Of a stretch of 64,000 nucleotides of DNA, positions 1 to 11,489 are shown piece by piece. This stretch comes from Berberis thunbergii. Taxonomy: Eukaryota; Streptophyta; Magnoliopsida; Ranunculales; Berberidaceae. The notes beneath the pieces were generated by a model. The model saw nothing but the letters and a program-made list of their open reading frames with translations, did not search any database and had not been told where the DNA came from. The first letter of the stretch is position 1. Each line of letters begins with the position of its first letter. The position numbers were made by a program, and so were the translations under genes. The stretch covers positions 164,011 to 228,010 of the forward strand of contig QNQO01007633.1 of the NCBI GenBank assembly GCA_003290165.1, given 5' to 3'.

Positions 1-354
1 TTGGTAAAGACACTGCGTGGTTTTTGGTGATCCTACATTTTCATTCGAGTTGTAGCCCTTTGTAATTGTAACATGTACAAAATTACTGACTATTCGTAGT
101 AGTTGCAGAATGGTCTTTCAGACAAGGAAAATGTGGTTGGAAGTGTTTGAAGCTAATGATATGGGTACATTTTTTTGTATAATTGTTATCTTTCATGAGC
201 TCAGCTAGTTGTTGTTGATTGTGTTTTTACATTCGAATTACTCAATGTCAATTCTAAAACAGCATTTTTTTGTGTTGTAGGTGCTAACGATTGTGGTGTA
301 TGATCTCCTGATTTGTAGCTCCAAGAATCAGAGAGATATCTTGAATTGACGTGT
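1..354 (+). other. 5' flank/leader of the CLASSY gene
   Basis: No coding sequence is seen. The stretch is T-rich with an intron-like 3' end (TTGTGTTGTAG near 280) about 75 bases before the chosen ATG at 355, so it may hold a 5'-UTR intron. The promoter probably lies mostly outside the window. Confidence 0.4.
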
Positions 355-3300
355 ATGGCGACAAAAAAACTGAATCAAGTCAAACATCCAATCGATAGCT
401 TTCGTAAGAATGAACGTTTCGACTTATTTGTCTAGCTGATTAATGATTACATGAGACAAAGTTCTTAAGATGAGCTTGATTTAAGTATTTGAGCTCAGTT
501 TTTACATCTGATCTATTTTGCATGACTGATGACATTCCAATTAACGACTTCTGCAGCTTTTGAAGTATTGTGTGATGGTGCGTGGTGGTTTGTTGAATGC
601 ATGAAAGTCAAGGATGGAGCGATTACCACGTGCTTTGAGCATATGGGGCTTAGGGCAGAGGAAATTGTTCCTCTTGCACATCTTCGTATGCGGTCTAGAA
701 AAGCGACTGTAGCAGACTGCATTCGCTTCTTGCGGCCAGGTGTAGATATCTGTGTACATTCAACTTATCCAAGTGGAATTAATTCATCCGAAGAGAGCCC
801 ACAGGCTGTAAGTTTCTGTCCTATTTATTTGGGGCAAATTATGTTGGTTTGAACTGAGGTTTTGTTTTCATATGTGTAATTTTCAGACAGAGTAAACACT
901 CGTAGACTAAAATTATAACTCAAATTCACAGAACAGTTGAACAAATCAATGCCCAATACAAACTTATCATCCAGGATCATTTCCATTTGTTCAGTTGTTC
1001 TTTTTGGTGACACCACCTTTTTTTATAAATTTATTTTTAAGAATTATAGTACGATTAACTAGTCTCTTTTTGGATATTTTTCTCCCTATTTAAGTTTGTC
1101 GACTTTGAATTTGTACAGGCATGGGTGGATGCGAAGATATGTTCAATCGAGAGGAAGCCTCATGAGTTTCAGTGCAGCTGTCTGTTTTACCTGAGCTTCA
1201 ACGGTGCTCACAAAGAGGTGCAAGAAGTGAAGCTTGATGACATTGCTATACTACAAAAGCTCGACAAAAAACATTGTGAAGATGAATTCTATAGGTGGAG
1301 CTCCTCCACTGATTGCGCTTCTGCATTTGAAGCTAAACTTCGAGGCAAATTCTCATGTGACATTTCATGGATGCTTGCTGCCTCATGTGTGAAAGGGCTT
1401 GAATTTAAAGTAAGATCAGTGCAGAACAAGATGTTCTATCAAGTTGTTGGTGGTTATCAAAATAAGTGTCGTTTTGGTACTGATAAGAGCACAAAGGCCA
1501 TCAATTTCAATACTGATGAAAATGGTGTCATGAAACCTTATTTGAAACCTTTTGTAACCGAGGTTTCAGTTCTAGATGAAAAGATTGTGACAGACTCGTT
1601 TGTTAATCTCGTGGAAGATGAATTGCACAATTTGCTACCATGTGATCTAATGGAGTTGCGACGCTCCAAACGTCGGTATGTGCAACCTGACCGTTTTGTA
1701 GCGGGTGAGGGTGGTTTTATGGAAAGAAAAAAGAAAAGAAAGACGTTGAGAGATCATCTCCAATTTGGTGTGAGGTTGACAATGAATGTTTGGATCACAT
1801 GTCGGAGCATAAAAATCAAGTTGAATATTCAGCCCATGGTAGTAAAGATTGCACCAACGGGGAGTTCAAGGCCCCAAGCGAATTTCTATGGAGGGAGGTA
1901 AAAACAATTCAAGATGATGCAAAGCTGGACTTATTTCAAATAGTAGAGTTTCAGGAGAATGGAAAAGATACTATAAGAAGGGAAAAGCAAATACAATGCT
2001 CCAATCATTTCTCAATGGATGAATCAAAGGAGATTTGCACAAGTAAAAAATATGTTCGTGGTGAATTTTATGAGAAAAGTGATCAGAAGTTGGGTACGTC
2101 ACCTTCCTATCGTGTCCGAAATGACTCAACAGAATCACAGAGGAAGGAGAATTCCTGGGGGCAAAGCGCGGTCAACAAAAGATTCAAGGAGATTGGCTTA
2201 ATTAAAAAACATGCAATAAGGAGAAGGCTTAACTTATCAAAAAGGAAAGTATATGATGGAGAGAGACTCACCATACGAAAATTCATAACTAGAGATGAGT
2301 ACAAGGATATGATAGAAAGGTGCATGAAGAGCATAGCATCGGAGGTGGAGAAACCTGAACCGACTACACTTTCTCAGTGTGAATCAATGCCTTTTAATCA
2401 AAGGGGGACATTTTCTCCAACTCCACTCATTAATGAGGAGGAAGAAAAATCGGAGCTTGATGATCTATGGAAGGAAATGGAAACTGCACTAAATTCTCAG
2501 TATCTTGAAGAAAGTCAAGTGCGTAAGCTTGTTATAAATTTGTAGATTTAAATGTAGTTGAAAAGTAGTATCGTTCTTGCAAGATGTGTTTGCTCCCTTG
2601 TGAAATTGCCAATTAGACACTCTAATAGTACTGAATGAAATTTAGTTCATATTACACTTACATAGTAATTTTAGTTCAAATTGTGTTTTTATATGTGCTT
2701 CTAACTAAGTTGTATTTTATTCTTAGAAAAATGATGGAGAGTGCTCTAACGATGATGACAAACAATCTTGCCAACATGAACCGAAACTGGATGAACAGAT
2801 TGGAGAAGTATGTCGGTTATGCCACACTGTACTCCTTGAAATACGATATGTATTACCGCCCTTGGTTAGTAAATTCATCCTAGTCTTGGTTATTTATAAA
2901 TAATGCCATGGTATCAGCTTCAGATGTAAGGTGTGCCTTGGACTTCCAACAATAATAGAACTTGATTCCATTGTTTACAAGTACTCTGGGTTTGTTCTGC
3001 AGGTGGAAAGCACTCGGAGGGGCAGGTATCGAGAACGATATGACTATGATCAAAGCAAACGTTTTGATAATTCAGAGTTGGATCTTGTTCATGAACCTGA
3101 TTCCTCAGGGGATAATTCAACACATGAAGAGCATGACAGTGTTTGGACCTTGATACCGAATCTTCAGGAGAAAATGCATACCCATCAAAAGAAGGCTTTC
3201 GAATTCATGTGGAGAAACATTGCTGGTTCTTTGAAGCCTGCTGATATGAAAAGTACATCTGAGAGAATGGGTGGTTGTGTTATCTCTCATTCTCCAGGAG

Positions 3301-4970
3301 CAGGGAAAACTTTTCTAACAATCTCATTTGTTACAAGCTACTTGAAGTTGTTCCCTAGAAAACGACCGTTGATCCTTGCCCCAAAGACAACACTCTATAC
3401 TTGGTACAAAGAATTCTTGAAATGGGACGTTCCTATTCCAGTTCATCAAATCCATGCGCGAAGGAATTACAGGAGACAATGCCAAAATCAGCGTTTTGTA
3501 CAGTCTCCTGGTGATTTTAAACCAAACCGAGATGTGTTGCATGTGGTAGATTGTTTGGAGAAATTGCAAAAATGGCATGAAGGTCCTAGTGTCCTCCTAA
3601 TGAGCTATCCGTCCTTTTTGTCCATAATGAGAGGAAACTCCAAGTTTGAACACTGGAATTACATGGCAAAAATCATACAAAGTAGCCCTGGGCTTTTGAT
3701 ACTTGATGAAGGCCACAACCCCAGAAGTAGCACATCAATGTTGAGGAAAACTTTGATGAAAGTGAAGACCGATCACCGAATTTTGCTTTCTGGGACTTTA
3801 TTTCAGAATAACTTTGAGGAATATTTCAACACCCTTTCTTTAGCGAGACCACTCTTTATCTCTGAAGTTTTAGGGAAACTGGCCAAAAGCACGTCTAGAA
3901 AGCGAGGTCAAGAAAAGATGACAAGAAGGTTAAAAGAAAAGATAGCCCGGAAAATCTTCATGGATAAGGTTGCACAGAGAATCAGTTCGAGAGTTGAGCA
4001 GGACAGGATGCAAGGACTTCACATGCTAAAGAAGCTCACAAACCATTTTATAGACGTTTATGAAGGAGGGGCTGCAGAGGTACTTCCAGGTCTGGAAACT
4101 TACAAGCTTTTGATAAAACCAACATTGATGCAACAAGAGTTTCTAGCAAAACTTAAACAGCAAGATTCAGTTAAGAGGTATTCTCTCGAGTTGGAATTAC
4201 TTGTCACTTTTGTGTCAATACATCCTTGGTTAGTAAAAACCTTAAGATACGCTGATAAAATTTATACCCCGGATGAGCTGGATAAGATTGAAAAACATAA
4301 GTTGGATGTGAAGCTAGGATCAAAAGTGCAGTTTGTTGTGAACCTTGTCGGTCGATGCAGTATCAATAGGGAGAAAGTTTTGATCTTCTGCCATAACATT
4401 GAACCAATAAAGCTGTTTGTGGCGATATTTGAGAATAGATTTGGGTGGAGCGAGGGTGAACAAGTCTTGGTACTTAATGGAGATCAGGAGCTGTATGACC
4501 GTGCGAAGGTGATAGACAAATTTGAAGATCGAAATGGGTCGTCCCAAGTACTATTAGGATCAATTGCGTCTTGTGCAGAAGGAATTAGTCTGACAGCGGC
4601 TTCCCGTGTTGTTTTGTTGGACTCGGAGTGGAATCCTTCTAAGACAAAGCAAGCTGTTGGCCGAGCATTTCGACCTGGTCAGGAGAAGATGGTTTATGTG
4701 TACCAACTTTTAGCATCTGGAACTATGGAGTTAGATAAGCATGGTAAAAACACTTGGAAGCAAAAGGTATCCAGGATGATTTTTGTTGGACCAGACTCAG
4801 ATAACTCGTCCTGCAGGCAGGTAGAAGACATTGACGATGAAGTTCTGAGGGCGATTGTGGAGGCTGATCAGGGAAAATCATTCCATATGATCACAAGGGA
4901 TGAGAAGCCTTCCAATGGCTCTCCTGAAGTTAAAGAAGGTCCACTTTTGTTACTCCAGTCCTTGAACTGA
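355..4970 (+). CDS. CLSY1: SNF2 chromatin remodeler, CLASSY1/2 type (five exons, one apparent frameshift)
   Basis: CLASSY proteins recruit RNA polymerase IV in RNA-directed DNA methylation in the nucleus. Proposed exons are 355-403, 557-807, 1119-2518, 2727-2864 and 3003-4970, about 1,268 codons, close to CLSY1/2 length. Joining exons 1 and 2 restores the family N-terminus (VKHPIDSFPFEVLCDGAW). The N-terminal region carries FLRPGVDICV and CSIERKPHE. Exon 5 holds the ATPase: SHSPGAGKTF (Walker A), DEGHNPRS (motif II), SGTLFQNN (III), and the helicase C-terminal part with EGISLTAASR and QAVGRAFRPGQ. Exon 3 starts in one frame and ends in another; the switch falls between about 1709 and 1780, probably in the A/G-rich run at 1720-1741. 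The exon 3 donor is GTGCGT, chosen because only it keeps phase with exon 4. Family assignment is firm. Whether the gene is functional depends on the frameshift. Confidence 0.88.
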
Positions 4971-4975
4971 TATGG

Positions 4976-5392
4976 TTGTTCATAAATTGTGGATATATAT
5001 ACAGAGCACACTGTGGATTCATCTCGCTTTGCCTATGTATCCCTTTCCCTGTTGAATGGGCGGTGCACATGCTTGGTGATGATACTGACGTGTTCTTGAG
5101 TGATTTTCAAGTGAATCAGCTTCTTATTCATGATACTGCTGTGAATGGCAACGAGGATCATCTGTCCTGGAAGCAAACACTTGAATGGCAGCAGGTTCTG
5201 AACTTGTAATCGGGATGTACATCAGCTAGCAGCATCTGTGTATCAATCTAGTAGTGGTAGTAATTATAGTAGCAGTAGTACTAGTAGGTTTAGCACTCGG
5301 TCCAGCAATAGTTCTGAGACTGCGGCTATGTTTGAAGCTGTTGAGTTGGGGTGTACTGTGAACCTTGATGATTTGCTGAAATAAATTTACAG
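4976..5392 (+). other. 3' flank of CLASSY with an unrecognised coding-like stretch
   Basis: A 77-codon frame (4976-5209) is followed, in another frame, by a Ser-rich stretch ending in a stop near 5385. The composition looks protein-like (SETAAMFEAVELGCTV near 5312-5360), but I recognise no family. It could be CLASSY 3' UTR or the tail of a decayed gene. No function is proposed. Confidence 0.2.
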
Positions 5393-5399
5393 TCTTTTG

Positions 5400-6576
5400 C
5401 TATCAGAAAAAAACGCTTTTCGTTTAATTCAGTTCAACAGTTTTTCTGCGAGTTTGATTGTGCTTTGAGCAGTTTTGAGAAATTTTGACTTCTGCTCTGC
5501 TAACAAATATATTTATATTTTGAACATACTTGCTAGAGGAGTGTTTTCCCACAGTAGTCAAGGCTTTGGCGCATTGAGAGTTAACATATGAAGTAAAATT
5601 TGGTACAGGCCAGACATTTCTTTTACAGGGCGATGAGGCTAGGAGGGTAAGGTGTTGGGATAGTGTTGGCTTGAATAGTTTCACATTAAGTAAGGAAGAG
5701 TTGTCACAAAGGGTTATAGGGAATTGGTCCACTCCCTAACTAGATTAACTGACTTGTATGAAAAAAATGCAACGACCACCTGATCCACCACTCTCTTTGC
5801 CTTACCGAGTAAATTAGTTTGAATGGAAATTTTTGTAGTTTTAGAATTAAATTAAAACTACAAAAAATAACTATTGGTTCTAGGAAATTATAGAAATTTT
5901 CAAATGGTACTAAAAAATTGAAAAACCAATCTAGTTTAGGATTGACCCACTAACCCATTTATTTCAGCGAGTCGATTTCAGATTTCACCCTCTAACCCTT
6001 TTGACCTGACCTGTCAAGTTTTTTACTTTCTAATTGGTTATTCTATTTCAAATATATTAATTTTGTAAACCACAGTGGTTTTACATTTTTTGGATTGAGG
6101 ACTAGGCTTCAGTAGTTTTCTGGGGCCAAATTATATTGGATCAATGTGTATTCTGAGCTAAAGAATGTACATTTGTGGAATGATATCTTGGATATGTTGA
6201 GTTGATCTTAGTATGCATATTGTTTACACTGCCAGGCTGCGACTGAACCTGAACAGTTATTTGTGCTCCGAATGAACAAACTGAGAGAGTCAGATATGTG
6301 ATACCACTTGATACTGAAATCAACGAAGAAAAACTGTGAGCAATCCCCTTGTTCTTTTATGGTTTTGTTTGAACTTATTAGTAATTGTTGGGTCCAAAGG
6401 TGAAGTCGGCGAAGCCCCCAACACCACCTCGTAACGTGCACACGAGATTGCCATCTATCCATATATTTTTTTTTGAACTTTAAACACCCGTTTTCCCTTG
6501 AGTATGGGGTATTTACGAACAAGGCTCAAATGCCTGCAAATTGCCTCGTTGTTATTGAGAGACATGTCCACTCCTT
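5400..6576. other. Intergenic, nothing recognised
   Basis: AT-rich sequence with short frames only. No convincing gene, RNA or complete repeat was seen. Confidence 0.4.
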
Positions 6577-7047
6577 TTAAACTTCACATGATGTTGGTCT
6601 TTACTTGAAATACGATTAATATTGAGCCAACATCTCTAACAATCACCACCTTGGCGAGACATTGAGTTTATCCTGACTTGGGAGAAGCTTCATCTCAATG
6701 TGCTATCTTGCACTTCCAAGTTGCCAAGCTCAAGGTCGAACCATTGGCTCTAATATCACTTTGTTGTGCCCAACACATTTCTAATACTAATTTGTTGCGC
6801 AAACGCAACTCTGGCACCACTTGTTTGGTCCAGAGGTAACTTGTCAAGCCCAATACCGAATCATCAACTTTGATATCATTTGGTTGTGCTCAACAAAGCT
6901 GTGATACCAACTTGTTGCACCAACACAACTATGATACCAATTTGCACCAAAAAAAAACCATCATCTGAAACAATGATGTTTAAATTTCACATGATGTTGG
7001 TCTTTACTTGATATGGGGCTAATGTTGAGCCAACATCTGAAACAATA
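6577..7047 (-). repeat. Possible TRIM/LTR remnant: 70-bp direct repeats with PBS-like motifs between
   Basis: A segment of about 70 bases at 6577-6643 recurs at 6979-7047 (shared core CACATGATGTTGGTCTTTAC, then GAGCCAACATCT). Between them, sequences such as TGGCTCTAATATCA and CTTTGATATCA read on the minus strand like diverged initiator-tRNA-Met primer-binding sites. Short repeated phrases around TTGTTG and CAACACAACT add to the degraded appearance. This suggests a small non-autonomous LTR element on the minus strand. No clean termini or target duplication were found. Confidence 0.35.
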
Positions 7048-7049
7048 AC

Positions 7050-8406
7050 TTCATTAACATAATCTGTTAATTTTGTTTGTTATTTAATAGTAGGTCGTCT
7101 ATGATGATGAGGATAATTGGATGGAAGTTTGATATGGTGTGATCCATTTCTATAGGGATGACAGTGGGCAGCTCCGGTCTGTGTTTGAAACAGTAAAGAT
7201 GAGTTTATCGAAATAGATGATTATGTTAGATCATTTCATGACCTCAATCCAGAAATTTATGTTTCTGTCAACCATGCAAGTAATTTTTTTCATTATATCA
7301 AATTGTTTGCAATTATTTAACTATTTTTCATTTGTTCCTTATTTGCTTTCTTATTTTATGTTTTTTGAAGTTGATTACAGACTTGATCATTTTCAAAAGA
7401 AATGGAACAATGTCTTTTTGAAGTTTGATATAAGGGCTTAATCAAATATAAGATTAGTTCTGAGAATATGGATGGTAAATTGTTTTACTCAAAAAATAAT
7501 AAAACATAGTAATAAGAATATAATGTGTGAGCATATCTACAAAAGACAAGCGCTAACATAATCTATTAGGTAATTCTTTGCCACCAATGTACTAGTAAAT
7601 GAACTCCCATATTGCAATCACTGTTCAAAGTTATTCTTTGAGCACATTTAGAGAAGACAAATATTTCATACCCAACTCTTTCAACATACAATGTATATGT
7701 ATGATTCTACTGAGAAAAGAAAAATGTATGTACCTTTCCAGAATAACAAACCTTCTATTTATTAGCACCCAACATACCTCCCAAATAGTTTACATGGTTA
7801 GATGTTTCCAAAGGCTTGTATTTTACCCAGTCGACAATTAGGCTATATTATTTGCAACTGGGTGGAGATCTTTGTTCGACCATATTATATTGATAGAAAT
7901 TGGACTATGCATGTTAATATCCTTTGATTTGAATTTAAGTGGAGATAGTCTAGTATCATATATATCACTGCATTGGAAATCACGTTCGACCATGTTATTT
8001 ATCTTATACTTGGTTAAACTACAAATTTACATGACATGGATATGAGACCTCGATTGCATATTAATAAAGACAATAGTTATTCTATTAGGGTTGGCATGGC
8101 TCTTTAAAACAGAAATAGAGTCCAAGTGATAGATCTAAATTCCAGAGTCAATCTCCCTAACTGTAGACTTTTATCAATGAGGGAGCTATATAATGTATGT
8201 TCAAAGTTCAAACCACAATCCTCATAATAAAAGCTCATATTTCTGTTTGCATGAATCCTGACATGGTAATAACTGATATAATAAATCCTAACCATTACAT
8301 TGATGTCGTTATCAATAAATGTAGATTACAAGAAATTAAGGGCACAATACATTGCATTCCCTTGAGCCCTTGTCCCCAATGTCTCTCATAAGTTTCTTCT
8401 TACCAA
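7050..8406. other. Intergenic, nothing recognised
   Basis: AT-rich. Open frames are short, have no recognisable domain, and show no splice structure linking them. Confidence 0.4.
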
Positions 8407-9050
8407 CTAACGAGTGTTTTGACATGTGGTTTGCATTCTCCAGCAAATTGGTTTGGGATCCTGATTCTTGTTCACCATGTCATATATGAACAATGAATCT
8501 TTGTGGTGGAAAAGCATCTGCAAGAGTCCTAGAAAACTATCACTATGACGCGTCAATGTAAAATTGCAGTATTTGGTCCAGTCGGGTCCAAAATGGTTGA
8601 AAAACGGAGGTGGCGACATACTAATGTTGTATTTTTGGGTCCATTGACCATTAATCATGTCTTCCAAAACCCGTACTCCAAGCTGCAGATTGGGAGCAAA
8701 ACCATTAATGAAGCACAAAGATCCAATGGCTTCTGATAAGGAACAACGACCTCTGGCTATGTTTGATGGAATTGCATTCCGCTGAAAACCTTATTTCTTA
8801 ACATCTTTGGAATAAAGGAAAAACTCTTTTTGACGATTATGAAATTTCTTCACCACAACCTGAAGCTCCCTGGTGGCAGCTGCAAAGATATGTGAACCAT
8901 TAATATGAAATGGATCATCAGTAGTAGTTTTTTTGAATATGAATGTATCCCTCCAAGTGGTTTCTAATTCACCCAAATTAAAGTGAGTACCCATATTTGG
9001 CTGGAACAACCAAAGACAAACTCCTTGTACTTGTCAATAGAACTATCATG
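8407..9050 (-). pseudogene. Unrecognised protein-coding remnant
   Basis: Two minus-strand frames, 9009-8791 and 8718-8407, lie in line and look like one protein broken by a stop after about 72 residues. The composition is gene-like, rich in aromatic residues and His (MSPPPFFNHFGPDWTKYCNF; LGELETTWRDTFIFKK). No family was recognised and no start, splice signals or flanking repeats define its limits. It could be a plant gene fragment or part of an old element. Confidence 0.3.
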
Positions 9051-9360
9051 CACCGAAGACCAATGAATCAAAGTCATTTCATCGAGGATGGATAAGGAAG
9101 GCTCTTAAAGATCACCAGAGTTTGCAGACTCTCTTGGATTCAAACAAATTATCTGTTGGAACTCTTAATAATATTTTCGATATGATTTCCTCTAAGATGG
9201 TCGTTCATTGATATCAACATGCACCTTTTTTTTTTTGTCTCCCAAATCCAATATTCTTCTTTTAGCTCCCATTCCTAAATTCAAGTCCATTGTTGTTCTG
9301 AGACTCATTGCATAGACTGAATTGACACTAACATTACTGAAAATTTCTCTTTTATAGGAG

Positions 9361-9440
9361 TTTGTCTAACTGTCGAGGAAAACAGCGAGGGATGCTCCCT
9401 CGCACGTGCTCTTACCTTGTTTCAAAAAAAGAAAAAAGAA
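9361..9440 (+). repeat. SINE-like 3' end with hairpin and A-rich tail
   Basis: The segment holds GTCGAGGAAA, then a hairpin (GCGAGGG...CCCTCGC), then CACGTGC, CTTGTTTC and an A/G-rich tail. The same arrangement recurs at 59966-60062. It resembles the 3' half of Au-type plant SINEs (GGGAGCCT hairpin region). The 5' part with the A box is absent, consistent with 5' truncation. Confidence 0.45.
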
Positions 9441-9444
9441 AAAA

Positions 9445-9665
9445 AGGAGGGAATCGAAATTTTGGGAGAGAAAAGGAGGGAACCTCTCCCTCTCCCCATT
9501 TCCATCTCGACAGAGACAGACACGGAGAAGAAAGCAACTCCCTCTCCCCCAATGAAGACCGAGGAAGTCCTCCCTCTCCCCCAACGAAGACCGACACTCC
9601 CTCCCTCTCCCCATACGAAGCTCGACGGTCCCTGAGAAGACGAAGACGAATACCCTCTCCCAAAA
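9445..9665 (+). repeat. CT-rich imperfect tandem repeat
   Basis: Phrases of the type CTCTCCCC followed by GAAGACCGA or a variant recur four to five times between 9485 and 9660. All frames through it are low-complexity (Pro/Ser/Arg or Glu/Gly), so I do not call a gene. Confidence 0.5.
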
Positions 9666-10438
9666 GGTAAAGCTTCTACCTTTGTTTTAGTTTATTTTCC
9701 CTCTCATTCTCTCCCTCTTTGTGTGTGATTTCTTGTTGAGGATTTCTACATCTACGGTTTCTACAAGATCTAGGGTTTCTTTGCTTTGATATTGAATTGA
9801 AACCCTAGATCGAGCAAAAAAAAAAAAATCGATTTCATATTCTTCATTTCTATGTTGAGACAATATTTTGATGGGTTTATGGATTTTGAACAAATGGGGT
9901 TTTAGATTTGTGGTGTGCATTCTTCATTTCTGTGTTTTAGCAAATAAAAATAATTTCGATTTCATATTCTTCATTTTAATGCTTCATAATTCAGTTTGGC
10001 TCGATTTTGATGGAATCCTGTCAATAATTTTGTAACAAATCAAACATGTGTTTTGTTTCCCCTGTAGAACTCATGCTCTATTCTTCACCAGATTTGGGAA
10101 TTTTGAAGATTTTGCCCATACTCTTGTTCATATCTTTTAATTAGTTAGGGTGTTTGTCATTGAATTTGGGTTGTTTTGAAGAACACCGTGAAGTTGGGAC
10201 TGTTTTTAGCTCATTGTTGATTTCACCAAGGTTCTAAAAAATATAATTTTAGGCTCATTATTTACTTATGAGTTTAGATGATCATCATTTGTTTCATATG
10301 GTTAATCAACCCAAAACCCTACTCATGTTTTTCATTCCATGTTACATACTTTGGAGAGGTATTCTCAATCTCCCATTTATTCTTCTTATAAATTATGAGC
10401 AATTTTTTTAATCATAACACGCTCCTCTTCCTGTTTAA
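9666..10438. other. Intergenic, nothing firm
   Basis: T-rich DNA with two similar phrases around TTTCATATTCTTCATTT (near 9834 and 9960). It looks like UTR or intron sequence, but no exon can be attached to it. Confidence 0.35.
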
Positions 10439-10444
10439 TTATAA

Positions 10445-10894
10445 ATCCAGGTTAAACCAAACCTGATGAAGAACTCATCTTTCCAGGAACTTTCTTTGTA
10501 GGAACTGGATTTATCCTGGATTTTATGCTGGGATTATACCTGCTCAGCACTGAGCAAACCTTATCAATCCAAGAATGCTCATTTGTGGTTCTGCCGCCTT
10601 TTTAAAGTCAAATGGTGGGCACAGTTTGACCACTCCAGAGTTACAAAAGGAGTTATCCGCTTCTTCTCAGGCAAAAATCATTCTCCTGCTCCTCAAGTGA
10701 ACCCCATTGAACCCCTTTCCGAGGCTAAGCTTCTTCGTCAACATATAAGACATCAGCTTAGAGGAAAACCTACAAAAACTCAATTCTTTGAAACATTGTC
10801 AAAGATTTGTTTAGAAGATTCAGATGAAGACGATGAACCAACAGTTCCACTCAATGAGGATGACTGTTATGACGTCTTCTCTCCACTTGATTGA
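10445..10894 (+). pseudogene. C-terminal tail of the pararetroviral polyprotein
   Basis: An open stretch of 103 codons (10583-10894) ends at a natural stop and has an acidic C-terminus (EDSDEDDEP). Fragments in other frames extend the similarity upstream to about 10445, where RNase H would end. The WWAQF motif and the acidic end are typical of the region after RNase H in petuvirus-like polyproteins, as I recall the family. Its position just before a promoter-like region fits the end of the genome-length frame. At least one frameshift breaks it near 10570. Confidence 0.6.
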
Positions 10895-11260
10895 TGGACC
10901 CACCGTCTGCATCACCAAAAGCAACATCCACCAACAACCACTACAAAACAAGAAACTTTCGGTCCCGACAACATCTCTCCTTTACAAAGGCATCCACATG
11001 AAGCCACTGTTCACCCACTACAAAAGCAGCTACAGTCGAAACATCTTCAATAGTGCCTGCCGACAGTCACATGCGAATAATATTCGCATTATCTCAATAA
11101 GGTTTACAAAGGACAAGTTCTCCACCAACCTTATCCTCCAGCGAGGCTTATCTTCGTTTGGACCCCTCTATTTAAGTAAGTTGTTTCTAAGTTTAGGGTA
11201 AGCGAGTTTAGGCTTATCTACGCCTTTTCATGTAAGTTTCTATCTATTATCTTTGTATAT
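10895..11260 (+). promoter_or_regulatory. Pararetroviral intergenic promoter region
   Basis: Between the polyprotein stop and the primer-binding site lie a TGACG motif (just before the stop), a perfect 17-nt palindrome (TGCGAATAATATTCGCA, near 11071) and a TATA-like CTCTATTTAAG near 11166. AATAAA signals follow at about 11265 and 11307. The order upstream elements, TATA, leader and poly(A) signal is that of a caulimovirid genomic promoter. Activity is not implied. Confidence 0.55.
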
Positions 11261-11323
11261 TTCAATAAATTATATCTATCTTTTATTTCTACCTTTTATA
11301 ATTCAATAAACTATCTAGCTAGA

Positions 11324-11404
11324 TCTTTTTTTTTTAAAGGCAAGAGTGCCGCCGGTGGGTATAAAACCGTTAAACCACCACAGCCTTAACCATCCAACTC
11401 TGTT
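11324..11404 (-). repeat. Short SINE-like insertion in the pararetroviral leader
   Basis: Read on the minus strand it has an A-box-like start (TGGATGGTTAAGGCTG), a degraded B-box-like segment (GGTTTTATACCC) and a terminal A run (T run at 11326-11336 on plus). About 80 bases. No convincing target duplication was found. Confidence 0.45.
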
Positions 11405-11475
11405 TTGATTTCTGCATATCATTTGTATCATCTCTGTATCTATCTTACCTTATGTTAGCAATCCTAGGTAGAAAT

Positions 11476-11488
11476 TGATATCAAAGCC
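11476..11488 (+). other. Primer-binding site (initiator tRNA-Met type)
   Basis: TGATATCAAAGCC matches the plant pararetrovirus/LTR-element consensus TGGTATCAGAGCC at 11 of 13 positions. It lies about 310 bases downstream of the TATA-like box, at the very end of the plus-oriented piece. Confidence 0.6.
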
Positions 11489-11489
11489 A

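Noticed and set aside
9362..9670. Long overlapping frames on both strands
   Set aside because: Caused by CT-rich tandem repeats; the translated products are low-complexity on both strands.
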